A stretch of 63,943 bases of DNA from an uncultured Acholeplasma sp. (GCA_937868795.1 CALMNM010000094.1:1-63943); one strand, 5' to 3'; positions 34,265-42,320 are shown, numbered from the stretch's first letter. A program made the numbers and translations. Notes: generated from the sequence alone by a model not told the origin.

Positions 34265-35560
34265 CTATTCATGAATGTCGTCATAAAGGATATGACGAAT
34301 AAGATAATTTTGTTGGTTCCGAATACCGATCGTGATTTGATAGTTATCTACGGCAGGTATTGGAATGGTGAAACTTACGGATTTACTATTAAGGGATGGT
34401 GTGAAATCGAAGATGTCACCATCCAAATACATCGGATGGTCACCATTCAGTTCAAACACATCATAATACGGGATTTGAAAATAGTGATTGGGATCAACGA
34501 CGGTGATCATCACTTCAAGGAAACCATCCACTTCAACGATTGAAAAATCAATGGTATAACTTTCTAATGTCGTGACTTCATCCTCATAGATGATGATTGT
34601 TTCTTCTCTTAATGTTTGAGGGTTGATGTAATATGCTTTACCGATAATGGTATATGTGGTATTTCCCTGTAATCCTGAAATGGGAACTTCCTGGTAAAAT
34701 CCCATGACCTGATCGGGAATCACATCGAAGTCATGAATCAAGCGATTATTCTGATACACTTCAATCTGATAGATGACATCAATATCGTTATATGAATCTG
34801 GATAAAGTGAGAGATAGAATTCTGTGTGATTGATTCGATCGAGGTAAAGTGATGCAGATAAATTGAATTCTGGTGTAATCCACATCTCATCGAGTAAAAG
34901 AGGACCTTCACTCGTTATTCCTTCTAGGTAGACATGAAAGGGGTTGCTCGTGAAGACTTGCATCAATTCAACAGATTGGAAGCTTCCTGTGATAAGGATT
35001 TCTTGGTATTGAATGGGCATCTCCGGTTCCCAAGTGAATCCATAATAAAGGATAACTTGTTGATAGATGGACTCTGGATCATGTATCTTGACATCAATCG
35101 TATAGATGGGATCAAAAGAGTCCCCGGTAACTTGATACCCTAAAATGGCCCCACCTACGGTTTCTTCTGTCCTTAGAACCACCGTATCTAACCTTTCTTG
35201 ACCAAAACCTTTACTACCATAAACGCTTAATCGATATTCTGTATTTGGGGTAAGCTCATCAAAATAGCCTGCGCTCTCCCCTAAAGAGATAGGGACTTCA
35301 TAATACTCTAATTGATTTTCCAAAACGACAAAAAGTGTCTCTAAATCAAGGGCGTGGTCTTGATCGGTAACAGACACTTGATACGTGATTTCACTTGTTA
35401 ATGCTTCCGCTTTGATGATACTTGCTTTAGGTGAAGCAGGAATGAGTGTGACAGCAGCAACCGCAGCGACTGCCGTAACGACAAAAGAAGACATCCAGGT
35501 CTTGATGATCTCGTATTGTCTTCGTAAACTTTCATTTTTGTCTTTTTGACGTCGTGACAT
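34265..35560 (-). CDS. Single-pass membrane protein with extracellular FN3/Ig-like domains, function unknown
   Basis: 431 residues if ATG 35560 is used (AAGGAAA SD, 5-8 spacing). The frame is open to ATG 35623, but that codon lies inside an extended -10 sequence (TGTATAAT), so I prefer the internal start. A basic N-terminus (SRRQKDKNESLRRQYEI), one helix (SSFVVTAVAAVAAVTLI), then three to four beta-sandwich modules outside, e.g. LTPNTEYRLSVYG and LQGNTTYTIIGKAYYI, typical of FN3 folds. No enzymatic motif. Twelve bases before mscS, so probably co-expressed with the two channels. Confidence 0.72.
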   Translation of the reverse strand: MSRRQKDKNESLRRQYEIIKTWMSSFVVTAVAAVAAVTLIPASPKASIIKAEALTSEITYQVSVTDQDHALDLETLFVVLENQLEYYEVPISLGESAGYFDELTPNTEYRLSVYGSKGFGQERLDTVVLRTEETVGGAILGYQVTGDSFDPIYTIDVKIHDPESIYQQVILYYGFTWEPEMPIQYQEILITGSFQSVELMQVFTSNPFHVYLEGITSEGPLLLDEMWITPEFNLSASLYLDRINHTEFYLSLYPDSYNDIDVIYQIEVYQNNRLIHDFDVIPDQVMGFYQEVPISGLQGNTTYTIIGKAYYINPQTLREETIIIYEDEVTTLESYTIDFSIVEVDGFLEVMITVVDPNHYFQIPYYDVFELNGDHPMYLDGDIFDFTPSLNSKSVSFTIPIPAVDNYQITIGIRNQQNYLIRHILYDDIHE

Positions 35561-35614
35561 AACGATTTCCTTATCTTCGTCATCATCTTCATATCGTCGT
35601 TGCTTTTTGTTTCT

Positions 35615-35622
35615 ATTATACA
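35615..35622 (-). promoter_or_regulatory. Extended -10 promoter element of the FN3/mscS/channel operon
   Basis: Minus strand TGTATAAT (35622-35615) lies 55 bases before the preferred ATG at 35560; the -35 region (TTTCAA, 17 bases further) is weak, as is normal for extended -10 promoters. Using it makes the upstream ATG 35623 untranslated. Confidence 0.6.
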
Positions 35623-35651
35623 TCGAATAAAAACGTTTTGAAAACCTATTC

Positions 35652-35676
35652 TAAAAAAATAAAGGCTTGCGCCTTT
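35652..35676 (-). terminator. Terminator of the nahK-like/NUDIX operon
   Basis: Minus strand AAAGGC-GCAA-GCCTTT (35676-35661) followed by ATTTTTTT. Confidence 0.93.
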
Positions 35677-35679
35677 GAA

Positions 35680-36210
35680 TTAATAATCTTTGAAATGGGA
35701 GTGAACATCCTTGGTTAGATTTAGATCAAAGATGATGTTGATAAAACTCTTATGATAGCTGATAAACGTTTTATCATCAATCATGTTCATGATCTCTTCA
35801 CGTGATGCCCATTTGACCTGTTGAACTTCTTCCATCTGAAGACTAAGTTCATTCAAATCAACATCTTTTAAAACGATATAAACATCATCAAAACCAAACG
35901 AGAAACTAACAGTGAGTGCAGGACGTTCTCCTGCTAAAGAGATCTTCAACCCTAATTCCTCAAACACTTCCCGTTCTGCTGCTTGAACGGAAGTATCTCC
36001 TGCGACTGCACTTCCACCTACCGTGACATCCCATAAATTGGACCACCCTTGCTTAAAGGGTTGTCGTTGTTGAATGAGCATTTCACCCTTCTGGTTGAAG
36101 ATACAAACGTGGACGACGGTATGATAATATCCAGCTGGAACTTTTTCACCACGTGTGATGATTTTCCCTGTCTTTTGTCTGTTGATGTCATATAATTCCC
36201 AATGTTCCAT
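35680..36210 (-). CDS. NUDIX hydrolase (IPP isomerase-like subgroup)
   Basis: 176 residues. Starts with MEHWELYDINRQKTGKIITRG, the N-terminal pattern of NUDIX proteins related to isopentenyl-diphosphate isomerase. NUDIX box at about 67-90: GGSAVAGDTSVQAAEREVFEELGL, with the metal-binding REVFEELG intact and the first Glu replaced by Asp. Substrate is unknown; a nucleotide-sugar or thiamine-type diphosphate is possible. Eleven bases downstream of the NahK-like kinase gene. Confidence 0.88.
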   Translation of the reverse strand: MEHWELYDINRQKTGKIITRGEKVPAGYYHTVVHVCIFNQKGEMLIQQRQPFKQGWSNLWDVTVGGSAVAGDTSVQAAEREVFEELGLKISLAGERPALTVSFSFGFDDVYIVLKDVDLNELSLQMEEVQQVKWASREEIMNMIDDKTFISYHKSFINIIFDLNLTKDVHSHFKDY

Positions 36211-36221
36211 GTTAACCTCTT

Positions 36222-37298
36222 CTACCGATATTTACTGACAATATTTGTCATCATAATCATTTTTTCTTCCATGCGTTTCACAAGGGTCAATTGACTTTTC
36301 GCCCGATCTAAATTGTGATTTTCTCGATGAATCTTGAAATAGATGTCTCCTAAAAGATGATCCATTAAAAAGCGCATCCCCAACTCTAACGTGATGATGA
36401 TGGCGGAGACGGGTAGATAATCAAATTCTTTTTCGGTCATCACATCCTTTAACGGACGGATAAAACCTTTGGTAAAGGTTTCAAAGCGTACGAGATCAAG
36501 ATCGACTAAGGATAGATTTGTCTCATCTTCTAGTGCTGTGCTGCATCCAAAACGAATCGCGTCACCATAATCATAGAGTAAGCTTCCCGGCATGACGGTA
36601 TCTAAATCAACGATACATTTGATCGCTTCAGTAGTCTTATCAAAAAGAATGTTATTGATCTTAGTATCGTTATGGGTCACACGCAAGGGGATGGTTCTTT
36701 CTTCAATGCCCTTGGTAATTAGATTGGCATATCCTTCTTTTGATAAAACGAAATCAATCCATTCTTGTGCATCAGAAACACGTGCTGGTATGGCTTTATG
36801 AAGTGATTCTTTGAAAACAGAAAAACGTTTAGGGGTATGATGAAAATCACGGATTGTTTCAAATAGCGATGAGGGATCGAAGTTATGCAATCGCTTTTGA
36901 AATTCACCAAAAGCTTCACCAGCAAGTTCCAAATATGAGGGGTGAGGAACCTGTTCAAACGAAATCGAGTTTTCAACAAAATGAAAAAGACGGTAATGAT
37001 CCTCGCCATCCAAGTAATAACTTCCCCCTTCCCATGTCGGGATAAAGGAAAGTACTTTATCTTTAGGATCAATGCCTTCTTCAAGATATTGATGTTTAAT
37101 ATGTTCTGTCACGCGTTCAATATTCATCATCACCTCAGGAATATGATGAAAAACGCGATGATTCACCCACTGCAAGACATATTGTCTTTCTGGGTTGGTA
37201 CAGGTAATTAAATAGGTATCATTGATATGACCACTGCCATAGCGCTCATGGGTAAGATACGTGCCCTCATGTTGAAACTTATCAAATATCTGTTTCAT
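36222..37298 (-). CDS. N-acetylhexosamine 1-kinase-like (NahK) APH-fold kinase
   Basis: 358 residues, ATG 37298 with AAGG SD. APH fold: SGHINDTYLI (nucleotide loop, 22-31), YVLQWVNHRVF, catalytic loop RVTHNDTKINNILFD (about 206-220) and metal site CIVDLDTVMPGSLLYDYGD. These motifs match Bifidobacterium NahK (LnpB), which makes GlcNAc/GalNAc-1-phosphate from ATP. Fits with the amino-sugar theme in the window. Has a consensus promoter of its own. Confidence 0.82.
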   Translation of the reverse strand: MKQIFDKFQHEGTYLTHERYGSGHINDTYLITCTNPERQYVLQWVNHRVFHHIPEVMMNIERVTEHIKHQYLEEGIDPKDKVLSFIPTWEGGSYYLDGEDHYRLFHFVENSISFEQVPHPSYLELAGEAFGEFQKRLHNFDPSSLFETIRDFHHTPKRFSVFKESLHKAIPARVSDAQEWIDFVLSKEGYANLITKGIEERTIPLRVTHNDTKINNILFDKTTEAIKCIVDLDTVMPGSLLYDYGDAIRFGCSTALEDETNLSLVDLDLVRFETFTKGFIRPLKDVMTEKEFDYLPVSAIIITLELGMRFLMDHLLGDIYFKIHRENHNLDRAKSQLTLVKRMEEKMIMMTNIVSKYR

Positions 37299-37332
37299 GA
37301 AGAACCTTCTTTATATTTTGTCTACTTCTTCT

Positions 37333-37361
37333 ATTGTAGCCGAACTTCAAAGGATTGACAA
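37333..37361 (-). promoter_or_regulatory. Promoter of the nahK-like/NUDIX operon
   Basis: Minus strand -35 TTGTCA (37361-37356), 17-base spacer, -10 TACAAT (37338-37333), 35 bases before the ATG. Confidence 0.82.
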
Positions 37362-37368
37362 GAGTAGA

Positions 37369-37821
37369 TTATTGTCCACCTAACGTCCAATGGGCATCCT
37401 GAACTTGAAGAAGATCTTTAATATCCTTTAATAACGAGGAGGGAGGAAGTCCAACATCAATCATCTCACGATGAAACAAGAAATATTTTCTACCATCTGG
37501 GAATTGATAGCGATACCCCAATCCCTCTATGGCTCCTTTAATCATCCCTGTGTATTTAAAGGATGAAGATTCCATGGTTTCTCTTACTTTTTCATGAAAA
37601 TAAGAGGGGTAAGTTCGATTAGCATAAAACTTCATGTGTAATGAAGGTCCATAACGCAAGCTATACGAGAACTTAGCGATTTTCTTTCCCTTCTTTTGAA
37701 AGACAAAAATTAAGTCTTTGGTCGGTGACTGTTTGGGTTGATACCCAAGATGAAGTAAAAAATCATAGAGTTCCTTGAAAAACTCTTGTTGAGTGATCAC
37801 CGTATCAAACCAAATATGCAT
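37369..37821 (-). CDS. Hypothetical protein, 150 residues
   Basis: I do not recognise this family. The start at 37821 (MHIWFDT) is preferred because AAAGGTGA lies 6 bases upstream; upstream in-frame GTG/ATG codons lack an SD. The protein is basic and aromatic-rich (FVFQKKGKKIAKFSYSLRYG, MKFYANRTYPSYFHEKV), without signal peptide or membrane segment; this could be a small DUF5655/DNA-binding-like domain but no motif decides. It has its own consensus promoter and a leader of about 90 bases containing an ATG-TAG mini-ORF. Confidence 0.65.
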   Translation of the reverse strand: MHIWFDTVITQQEFFKELYDFLLHLGYQPKQSPTKDLIFVFQKKGKKIAKFSYSLRYGPSLHMKFYANRTYPSYFHEKVRETMESSSFKYTGMIKGAIEGLGYRYQFPDGRKYFLFHREMIDVGLPPSSLLKDIKDLLQVQDAHWTLGGQ

Positions 37822-37885
37822 AAAACCATCACCTTTCATCACATGTGGGTGAGATAAAAAGATTAAGGAAAAAAATTATTTTTAT

Positions 37886-37945
37886 CTACATAAATCCCCC
37901 TTGTTACTTTAAGAAAATTATAGCACAAATCCCCTGTCGTGCCAA
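37886..37945 (-). promoter_or_regulatory. Promoter and start-stop leader of the 150-residue hypothetical gene
   Basis: Minus strand -35 TTGGCA (37945-37940), 17-base spacer, -10 TATAAT (37922-37917). About 20 bases downstream is AAGGGGGATTT followed by ATG immediately followed by TAG (37891-37886): a ribosome site with a one-codon ORF, 65 bases before the gene's start. Confidence 0.72.
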
Positions 37946-37950
37946 TCAGT

Positions 37951-37981
37951 AATAAAGAAAAAGATCCCCTTAGGGGACCTT
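37951..37981 (-). terminator. Terminator of the PadR/HAAS/small-ORF unit
   Basis: Minus strand AAGGTCCCC-TAA-GGGGATCTT (37981-37961, one G-U pair) followed by TTTCTTTATT, 14 bases after the TAA of the 37-residue ORF. Confidence 0.9.
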
Positions 37982-37994
37982 GTCTACGTTTTGA

Positions 37995-38108
37995 TTATTT
38001 AACAAATGACCATAATTGCGTCATCCAATAATCTGAGAGTTCATGACACATACACCATGTGGTATTTGCCTTGCACGATAAACTCTGCTTATTGAGTGTG
38101 AATTTCAT
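37995..38108 (-). CDS. 37-residue Cys-rich small protein
   Basis: A short frame with a strong SD (GGAGG, 7 bases before ATG 38108) follows the HAAS/DUF4097 gene by 13 bases and ends just before that unit's terminator, so it is probably translated. Residues: basic N-terminus MKFTLNKQSLSCK, a Cys/His cluster (C12, C19, C21, H22) and an aromatic C-terminus DYWMTQLWSFVK. No leader-peptide double-glycine site and no clear membrane helix. It could be a metal-binding micro-protein, a small envelope-stress effector or a peptide toxin; sequence alone does not decide. Confidence 0.65.
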   Translation of the reverse strand: MKFTLNKQSLSCKANTTWCMCHELSDYWMTQLWSFVK

Positions 38109-38121
38109 ATCTTTTCCTCCG

Positions 38122-39096
38122 TTAATTTACATCTACTGTCCCGGAGAGCGTTGACACCTTTTCTAAATGGATGCTTGTTTTGGTTTTATTGCTGATGGAT
38201 AGATCGCCATTTACGGATTTGAAGCGAATGACTTCAGGATAAAACTCTGAACCATCCACATCGCCACTGACTGAACTGAACTCGACTTTTTTTGCTTTAA
38301 CATCTTTGAAATTTAAATCACCGCTCACGGTATTCATATGAACATCACCATTGATATCGGCATGTTCCATGTCCAAGTCACCACTCACCTGTGAAGATGA
38401 GAGGTCATTTAATGTGACATTTTTCACTGATAAATCGCCACTGACTGTGTTCCATTTTGCTTGTCCTAGTTCACAACTTTCAATCATGACATCACCACTG
38501 GTTGTGTTGACTTGAAAGTTTTCAGTTTTGATATTTTTAATGCTTAGATCACCACTTAAATTAACAAATTTACTTTCGGTGATATTGACGTTTTTGGGAA
38601 TCTCAAACACAAAGTCTAGATCATCACTTTTTCTCATGAAGATGAGTCCACCTCTGAATTTAGGTGCTTCAAATTTGAATTCGCCATGTTCGCAGCTGGC
38701 CGTATAATGATCAATATTGCCTTTGCCTTCATAATAAATACGAATCTTATCATCACTTGATGCTTGAACACGATAATCTTCTGAAATGGTATTGATGAAG
38801 ATTTTTAGTGAGTCTTGATCTGGTGTCAATGTTTTCCATAACGTTAGCTCATCGGTATCTTCTTGTTCTCCATGACGTCTTTCTTCTGAAGCATCATTAG
38901 TTTTTGCGTTATCAGCAAGTTCTTTAGCTAGTGTTTTAGGATCACCAAAACGCAAGGGGATTTGTTCTTCTGTGAGGCCTTGTCTAATCGCTTCTTCAAT
39001 CATTTCTCGATGATCGTTAATGATATCTTCAATTTCTTCCATATTGACTTTGTTATGAATCAATTCGTTCCTTAAATCGTTTAAAAATGTCTTCAC
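38122..39096 (-). CDS. HAAS (DUF1700) + DUF4097 beta-helix protein
   Basis: 324 residues from GTG 39096 (AGGAGG, 8-base spacing), overlapping padR by 44 bases. N-terminal helical HAAS/DUF1700 domain (about 1-65; DLRNELIHNKVNMEEIEDIINDHREMIEEAI), acidic linker, then DUF4097 (about 80-324) with repeated VSGDL(S/D) turns, e.g. LSGDLSIKNIKT, TVSGDLSVKNV, QVSGDLDMEHAD, giving a solenoid. PadR plus HAAS plus DUF4097 is a known envelope-sensing arrangement in Firmicutes. No membrane segment is visible, unusual for DUF1700 proteins. Confidence 0.85.
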   Translation of the reverse strand: MKTFLNDLRNELIHNKVNMEEIEDIINDHREMIEEAIRQGLTEEQIPLRFGDPKTLAKELADNAKTNDASEERRHGEQEDTDELTLWKTLTPDQDSLKIFINTISEDYRVQASSDDKIRIYYEGKGNIDHYTASCEHGEFKFEAPKFRGGLIFMRKSDDLDFVFEIPKNVNITESKFVNLSGDLSIKNIKTENFQVNTTSGDVMIESCELGQAKWNTVSGDLSVKNVTLNDLSSSQVSGDLDMEHADINGDVHMNTVSGDLNFKDVKAKKVEFSSVSGDVDGSEFYPEVIRFKSVNGDLSISNKTKTSIHLEKVSTLSGTVDVN

Positions 39097-39415
39097 TCTT
39101 CTTACCTCCTAAATTAATGATGTGGTAGACACCACCGATAAATGCATCCCATTCCTCACGCAGTGATAAATAGTAGATGAATCCTTTTTCTGTCATTTGA
39201 TAATACTTTCTTGGTGCACCTTCTGTGGATTCTTGTAAATACGTTTCGAAGTATCCTTCTGAGGTGAGTCGTCTTAAAATGGGATAAATCGTGTTTTCAC
39301 TCACATCGATGTATGATGATAGTTGTGAAATGATTTCATAACCATACGTATCTTTTTCTACAAGGACGGATAAGACGCATAATTCGATGATTCCTCGTTT
39401 AAATTGTGCATTCAT
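39053..39415 (-). CDS. PadR family transcriptional regulator
   Basis: 120 residues; winged helix at about 5-85: GIIELCVLSVLVEKDTYGYEIISQLSS, VSENTIYPILRRLTSEGYFETYLQES, GAPRKYYQMTEKG. Typical length and motifs of the PadR-s1 group that governs adjacent HAAS-domain genes. First gene of the unit; its own promoter (39438-39466) probably includes its operator. SD AAGGAGG 7 bases before ATG 39415. Confidence 0.93.
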   Translation of the reverse strand: MNAQFKRGIIELCVLSVLVEKDTYGYEIISQLSSYIDVSENTIYPILRRLTSEGYFETYLQESTEGAPRKYYQMTEKGFIYYLSLREEWDAFIGGVYHIINLGGKKSEDIFKRFKERIDS

Positions 39416-39437
39416 CTGATAACCTCCTTACGATCCA

Positions 39438-39466
39438 ATTATAACACAGTACTATTTGTCACACAA
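39438..39466 (-). promoter_or_regulatory. padR promoter
   Basis: Minus strand -35 TTGTGT (39466-39461), 17-base spacer, -10 TATAAT (39443-39438). The spacer contains AGTACT, a short palindrome, and GTGTGACA upstream. Confidence 0.65.
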
Positions 39467-39517
39467 TACCTAAAATGCATTTTCATATATTTTCATTGCT
39501 AATCATCAAAGATGATT

Positions 39518-39546
39518 AAAAAATAAAAAATCTTCAAAATTGAAGA
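39518..39546 (-). terminator. Terminator of the three-paralogue operon
   Basis: Minus strand TCTTCA-ATTT-TGAAGA (39546-39531) followed by TTTTTTATTTTTT. A second perfect hairpin AATCATC-AAA-GATGATT (39501-39517) lies just beyond it. Confidence 0.85.
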
Positions 39547-39569
39547 CTTTTCAGTGTTTACATCCGATT

Positions 39570-40076
39570 TTATTGTGTTTTTAAGCGTTGTTTTAAGCGT
39601 TCAGCTAGCAAAAAATACTTGCCGTCTTCATTAAAATAGAGCTTGATCGCGTTCACCGCATCATCAAATAGTGGTAGTGTATATTCTTTTTGAAGGAACA
39701 GTTCAATGAAACGGTCATCATCAAATCCATGATCTAAGAACCCAGCGAGGCTGATTCTCATCGATGTGGATATTCTTTTTCCTTCACTCTTTAAATACTT
39801 TTTCATACGTCGATGCTCTGACCAGGTCACTCTTCCATCATTTCCATAAAATAGATAGACAAGAAGTAATCCTGATAAATCTGCCCGATTCTTTTGATAA
39901 ATCTCATTCCAATTGGAAAGAGGTTCATTTTCTGGAACGATGTGATACGCATCTGGATGAAATCCCTCAGGTTTGGTTGTGAGTAACTTCCCTACAAGAC
40001 TGCGCCGCCGGTGGTGTCCTCGCCATGCGTTTGTTTTTGGTGCGACCGACCAACGATCTTCACTACGTTGTTGCAT
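39570..40076 (-). CDS. EF-hand-like tandem paralogue 3 (168 residues)
   Basis: Last of three neighbouring homologous genes. Core about 75-165: LSGLLLVYLFYGNDGRVTWSEHRRMKKYLKSE followed by a helix-rich stretch, FIELFLQKEYTLPLFDDAVNAIKLYF and a closing NEDGKYFLLAERLKQRL. The segment FYGNDGRVTWSE fits positions 5, 6, 8 and 12 of an EF-hand loop but lacks Asp at position 1. The remainder recalls TerB-like helical folds. No signal peptide; Arg-rich N-terminus (RGHHRRRSLVGKLL). SD AAAGGGGGA. Function unknown. Confidence 0.7.
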   Translation of the reverse strand: MQQRSEDRWSVAPKTNAWRGHHRRRSLVGKLLTTKPEGFHPDAYHIVPENEPLSNWNEIYQKNRADLSGLLLVYLFYGNDGRVTWSEHRRMKKYLKSEGKRISTSMRISLAGFLDHGFDDDRFIELFLQKEYTLPLFDDAVNAIKLYFNEDGKYFLLAERLKQRLKTQ

Positions 40077-40099
40077 ATGTATCCCCCTTTAACGTCTAT

Positions 40100-40597
40100 C
40101 TAATATATGGAATTTTCTGGTGATAATTTCTCTTTCAATCTTTCCATCATCAACAGTGTCTTCCCATCGTTTTGAAAAAATGGTTTAATCGTAGCTTTAG
40201 CTTGATCAAAGAGTTGTAGGGTGTATTTCTTTTGCGTAAATATATCGATGAAACGTTCATCACTCAAGCCATTGGTCATATATCCCGCTAAATCAAGTCT
40301 AACTCTTTCGCCTAAATGTTCCATATTTTCTTTCATAAAGCCTTTAATCTGTCGATACTCCGTACGACTGATTTTCCCATCATTATTAAATAAGATAAAG
40401 ACTAATAATAGTGCAGATAATTCTGTTTTGTTTTTCGTGAAAGCATCTTCCCAATAATCAAGTGTTTCATCCTCATGAATGTGTGCTTTAGGTGCTTCAA
40501 CAAAATCAACTTGACTCCCCTTTGTCATTAATCCAAACAATACTTTTCTGCGATATGAATTGAAGATACCGCCTCTTCGGTGTCGATGATACATCAT
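40100..40597 (-). CDS. EF-hand-like tandem paralogue 2 (165 residues)
   Basis: Middle copy. Same layout: Arg/His-rich start (MMYHRHRRGGIFNSYRRK), DEDxLDYWEDAFTKNKTELSALLLVFILFNNDGKISRTEYRQIK, then FIDIFTQKKYTLQLFDQAKATIKPFFQNDGKTLLMMERLKEKL. It aligns with paralogue 3 over almost the full length (YWEDAFTKNKTELSALLLVF against NWNEIYQKNRADLSGLLLVY). The NNDGKISRTE segment is the best EF-hand-like loop of the three. SD AAAGGGGG before ATG 40597. Confidence 0.7.
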   Translation of the reverse strand: MMYHRHRRGGIFNSYRRKVLFGLMTKGSQVDFVEAPKAHIHEDETLDYWEDAFTKNKTELSALLLVFILFNNDGKISRTEYRQIKGFMKENMEHLGERVRLDLAGYMTNGLSDERFIDIFTQKKYTLQLFDQAKATIKPFFQNDGKTLLMMERLKEKLSPENSIY

Positions 40598-40620
40598 AAT
40601 ACTTTTCCCCCTTTATTTTT

Positions 40621-41091
40621 TTATAATTGATATCCTAAGATATCTCTTAATTGTTGAATATAAAACTGATTTTTTGTTGATATCTTGATGGTCGATCTTA
40701 AATGATAGATTGCTTGATCGAATATTGCTCGCTCGATATGTTTTTGACTCATGAATGCTTTAATATCATCACTCGTCATGTTTTTTGATTGATATTGATA
40801 AATTGATTGAATATCTTCTAAAGACAAATAGGGTCGAGCTTTTTTTGCTAATTTATTGATACCTGCTCGTTCTTTCATAGATAGAATACCATCATTATTG
40901 ATAAAAACATAAAAAAGAATCATCATCGCCAGACTAAATCTTTGGTTCATCTCGCTATGACCATGATCCATCTTTGTCTTGGTGTCTTCTTGATCGATGG
41001 ATCCAAACATACGTTTTGATGCATTAATCATACGGTAATAGCGTGATATTTTTCGATTGCGTGATCCCATAAAATAATATGTGATTTTCAC
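40621..41091 (-). CDS. EF-hand-like tandem paralogue 1 (156 residues)
   Basis: First and most divergent copy; GTG 41091 with an SD-like GGGGGGGA 5 bases upstream. Conserved part FSLAMMILFYVFINNDGILSMKERAGINKLA, FMSQKHIERAIFDQAIYHLRSTIK. Spacings to the next genes are about 23 bases each, so one operon of three. The basic N-terminus (MGSRNRKISRYYRMINASKRM) is shared in character with the others. No catalytic motif. Confidence 0.7.
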   Translation of the reverse strand: MKITYYFMGSRNRKISRYYRMINASKRMFGSIDQEDTKTKMDHGHSEMNQRFSLAMMILFYVFINNDGILSMKERAGINKLAKKARPYLSLEDIQSIYQYQSKNMTSDDIKAFMSQKHIERAIFDQAIYHLRSTIKISTKNQFYIQQLRDILGYQL

Positions 41092-41149
41092 TTAAATCCC
41101 CCCCAAGTCCTGATTTGATGTTAAATTTTTACCTCTTACTCTAGACGAG

Positions 41150-42166
41150 TTATATTTTGTTGTGAAGATGAAATTTAAAATTGATAAAGTGCTGATACGT
41201 ATCTTCTTTTCTCAAAATCGCTGAGTTGAAATCTTTAAAGTGAATGCCACCTGGTTCGTATTCACATTCCAATGTCAAAGATGAGTACACACCATCGCCA
41301 TATGCACTAGGAAGTGTGCTTGGTGAAACTAAATTATGGGTGAAAATAACCACCGCAGGGTAATCGGTTGTGAGTTCAAGACTTAACTGCTTAGTAGGAT
41401 CGACGAGTTTTGCATACCCTACTTTATCATCAAATAACCAAGGATGATCGTAACCCATCGCAGGTGTTTCCATGATGGAGCGAATTCTTGATCCAAGATT
41501 GGATAACTTTCTCAAATCGAAAGCTGTCTTTTTGACATCAACTTTTCCTAAGGGAATGCCATCATTATCACCTTCAATATAATGAGACGCATTCACCTGA
41601 AGTTCATGATCCATAATGTCGCCATAACCAGCAAGATTAAAATATAAATGATTGGTAATACTGCAAAGTGTATCTTTGGTCGTAGTTGCACGATAGTCGA
41701 TACGGAAATTCATATGATTATCTAACGTGTAGATGACATCAAGCGTAAGTTCTCCTGGATAGTCTTCTTCACCATCCGCACTGATATAACGGAAAGTTGC
41801 AGAAGAGAGGTGTTCATCTTCTTTCACATCAATGACTGAAAAATGACGGAAACAAAATCCAGTAGCCCCACCGTGAAGTTTGGTTTTATCAGAACGATAA
41901 GGCTTTACAGGGTAACTTATACCATCGATTTCATAGGATGGAGCAATCAGTCTTCCTGCAGTACGTCCAATGGTCTTTCCATAATCAAAATCTGATGTTA
42001 AGAAATCATTGAGTTCTTCAGGTCTAACGGAAACTTCTTTCCCCTTTATCTTAATGGAATAAACAGCAGCACCATAGGATATTAACGTCACTTCCATGTG
42101 TTTTCTTTCAAATGTAATGCGTTCGATAGGACCTACTTGGGTTGGGATATTCTTTTCGTGTTTCAT
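41150..42166 (-). CDS. galM: Aldose 1-epimerase (mutarotase), GalM family
   Basis: 338 residues, ATG 42166 with AAGGAGAACGAAG upstream. GalM motifs: YGKTIGRTAGRLIAPSYEIDG (substrate Arg), LHGGATGFCFRHFSV (catalytic His region), CSITNHLYFNLAGYGDIMDHEL (second His) and a late catalytic Glu near LTLECEYEPGG. Interconverts alpha and beta anomers of hexoses; could serve the glycosidase pathways in the window, including anomerisation of released sugars. Monocistronic. Confidence 0.93.
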   Translation of the reverse strand: MKHEKNIPTQVGPIERITFERKHMEVTLISYGAAVYSIKIKGKEVSVRPEELNDFLTSDFDYGKTIGRTAGRLIAPSYEIDGISYPVKPYRSDKTKLHGGATGFCFRHFSVIDVKEDEHLSSATFRYISADGEEDYPGELTLDVIYTLDNHMNFRIDYRATTTKDTLCSITNHLYFNLAGYGDIMDHELQVNASHYIEGDNDGIPLGKVDVKKTAFDLRKLSNLGSRIRSIMETPAMGYDHPWLFDDKVGYAKLVDPTKQLSLELTTDYPAVVIFTHNLVSPSTLPSAYGDGVYSSLTLECEYEPGGIHFKDFNSAILRKEDTYQHFINFKFHLHNKI

Positions 42167-42282
42167 CTTCGTTCTCCTTGTTTAATGTACGTTATTAGTA
42201 TAACATGAGTTTCTTCTAGAATAAAATGTCGATCAAGAGAAAACAAGAAGTGTCAATGATTTATCGCATTATTGATAAAAAC

Positions 42283-42294
42283 ATGTTATCCTAT
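42283..42294 (+). promoter_or_regulatory. Shared 12-mer ATGTTATCCTAT, copy 1 (promoter region of small membrane protein)
   Basis: ATGTTATCCTAT lies 27 bases before ATG 42321 and overlaps a possible -10 TATGAT (42292-42297), with TTATTG 17 bases upstream as -35. The identical 12-mer recurs at 42663. Confidence 0.5.
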
Positions 42295-42320
42295 GATTAA
42301 ATAAAAAGGGGGAATTAACG

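Noticed and set aside
35561-35623. N-terminal 21 codons of the FN3 protein starting at ATG 35623
   Set aside because: That ATG overlaps an extended -10 sequence and lacks an SD; ATG 35560 has one.
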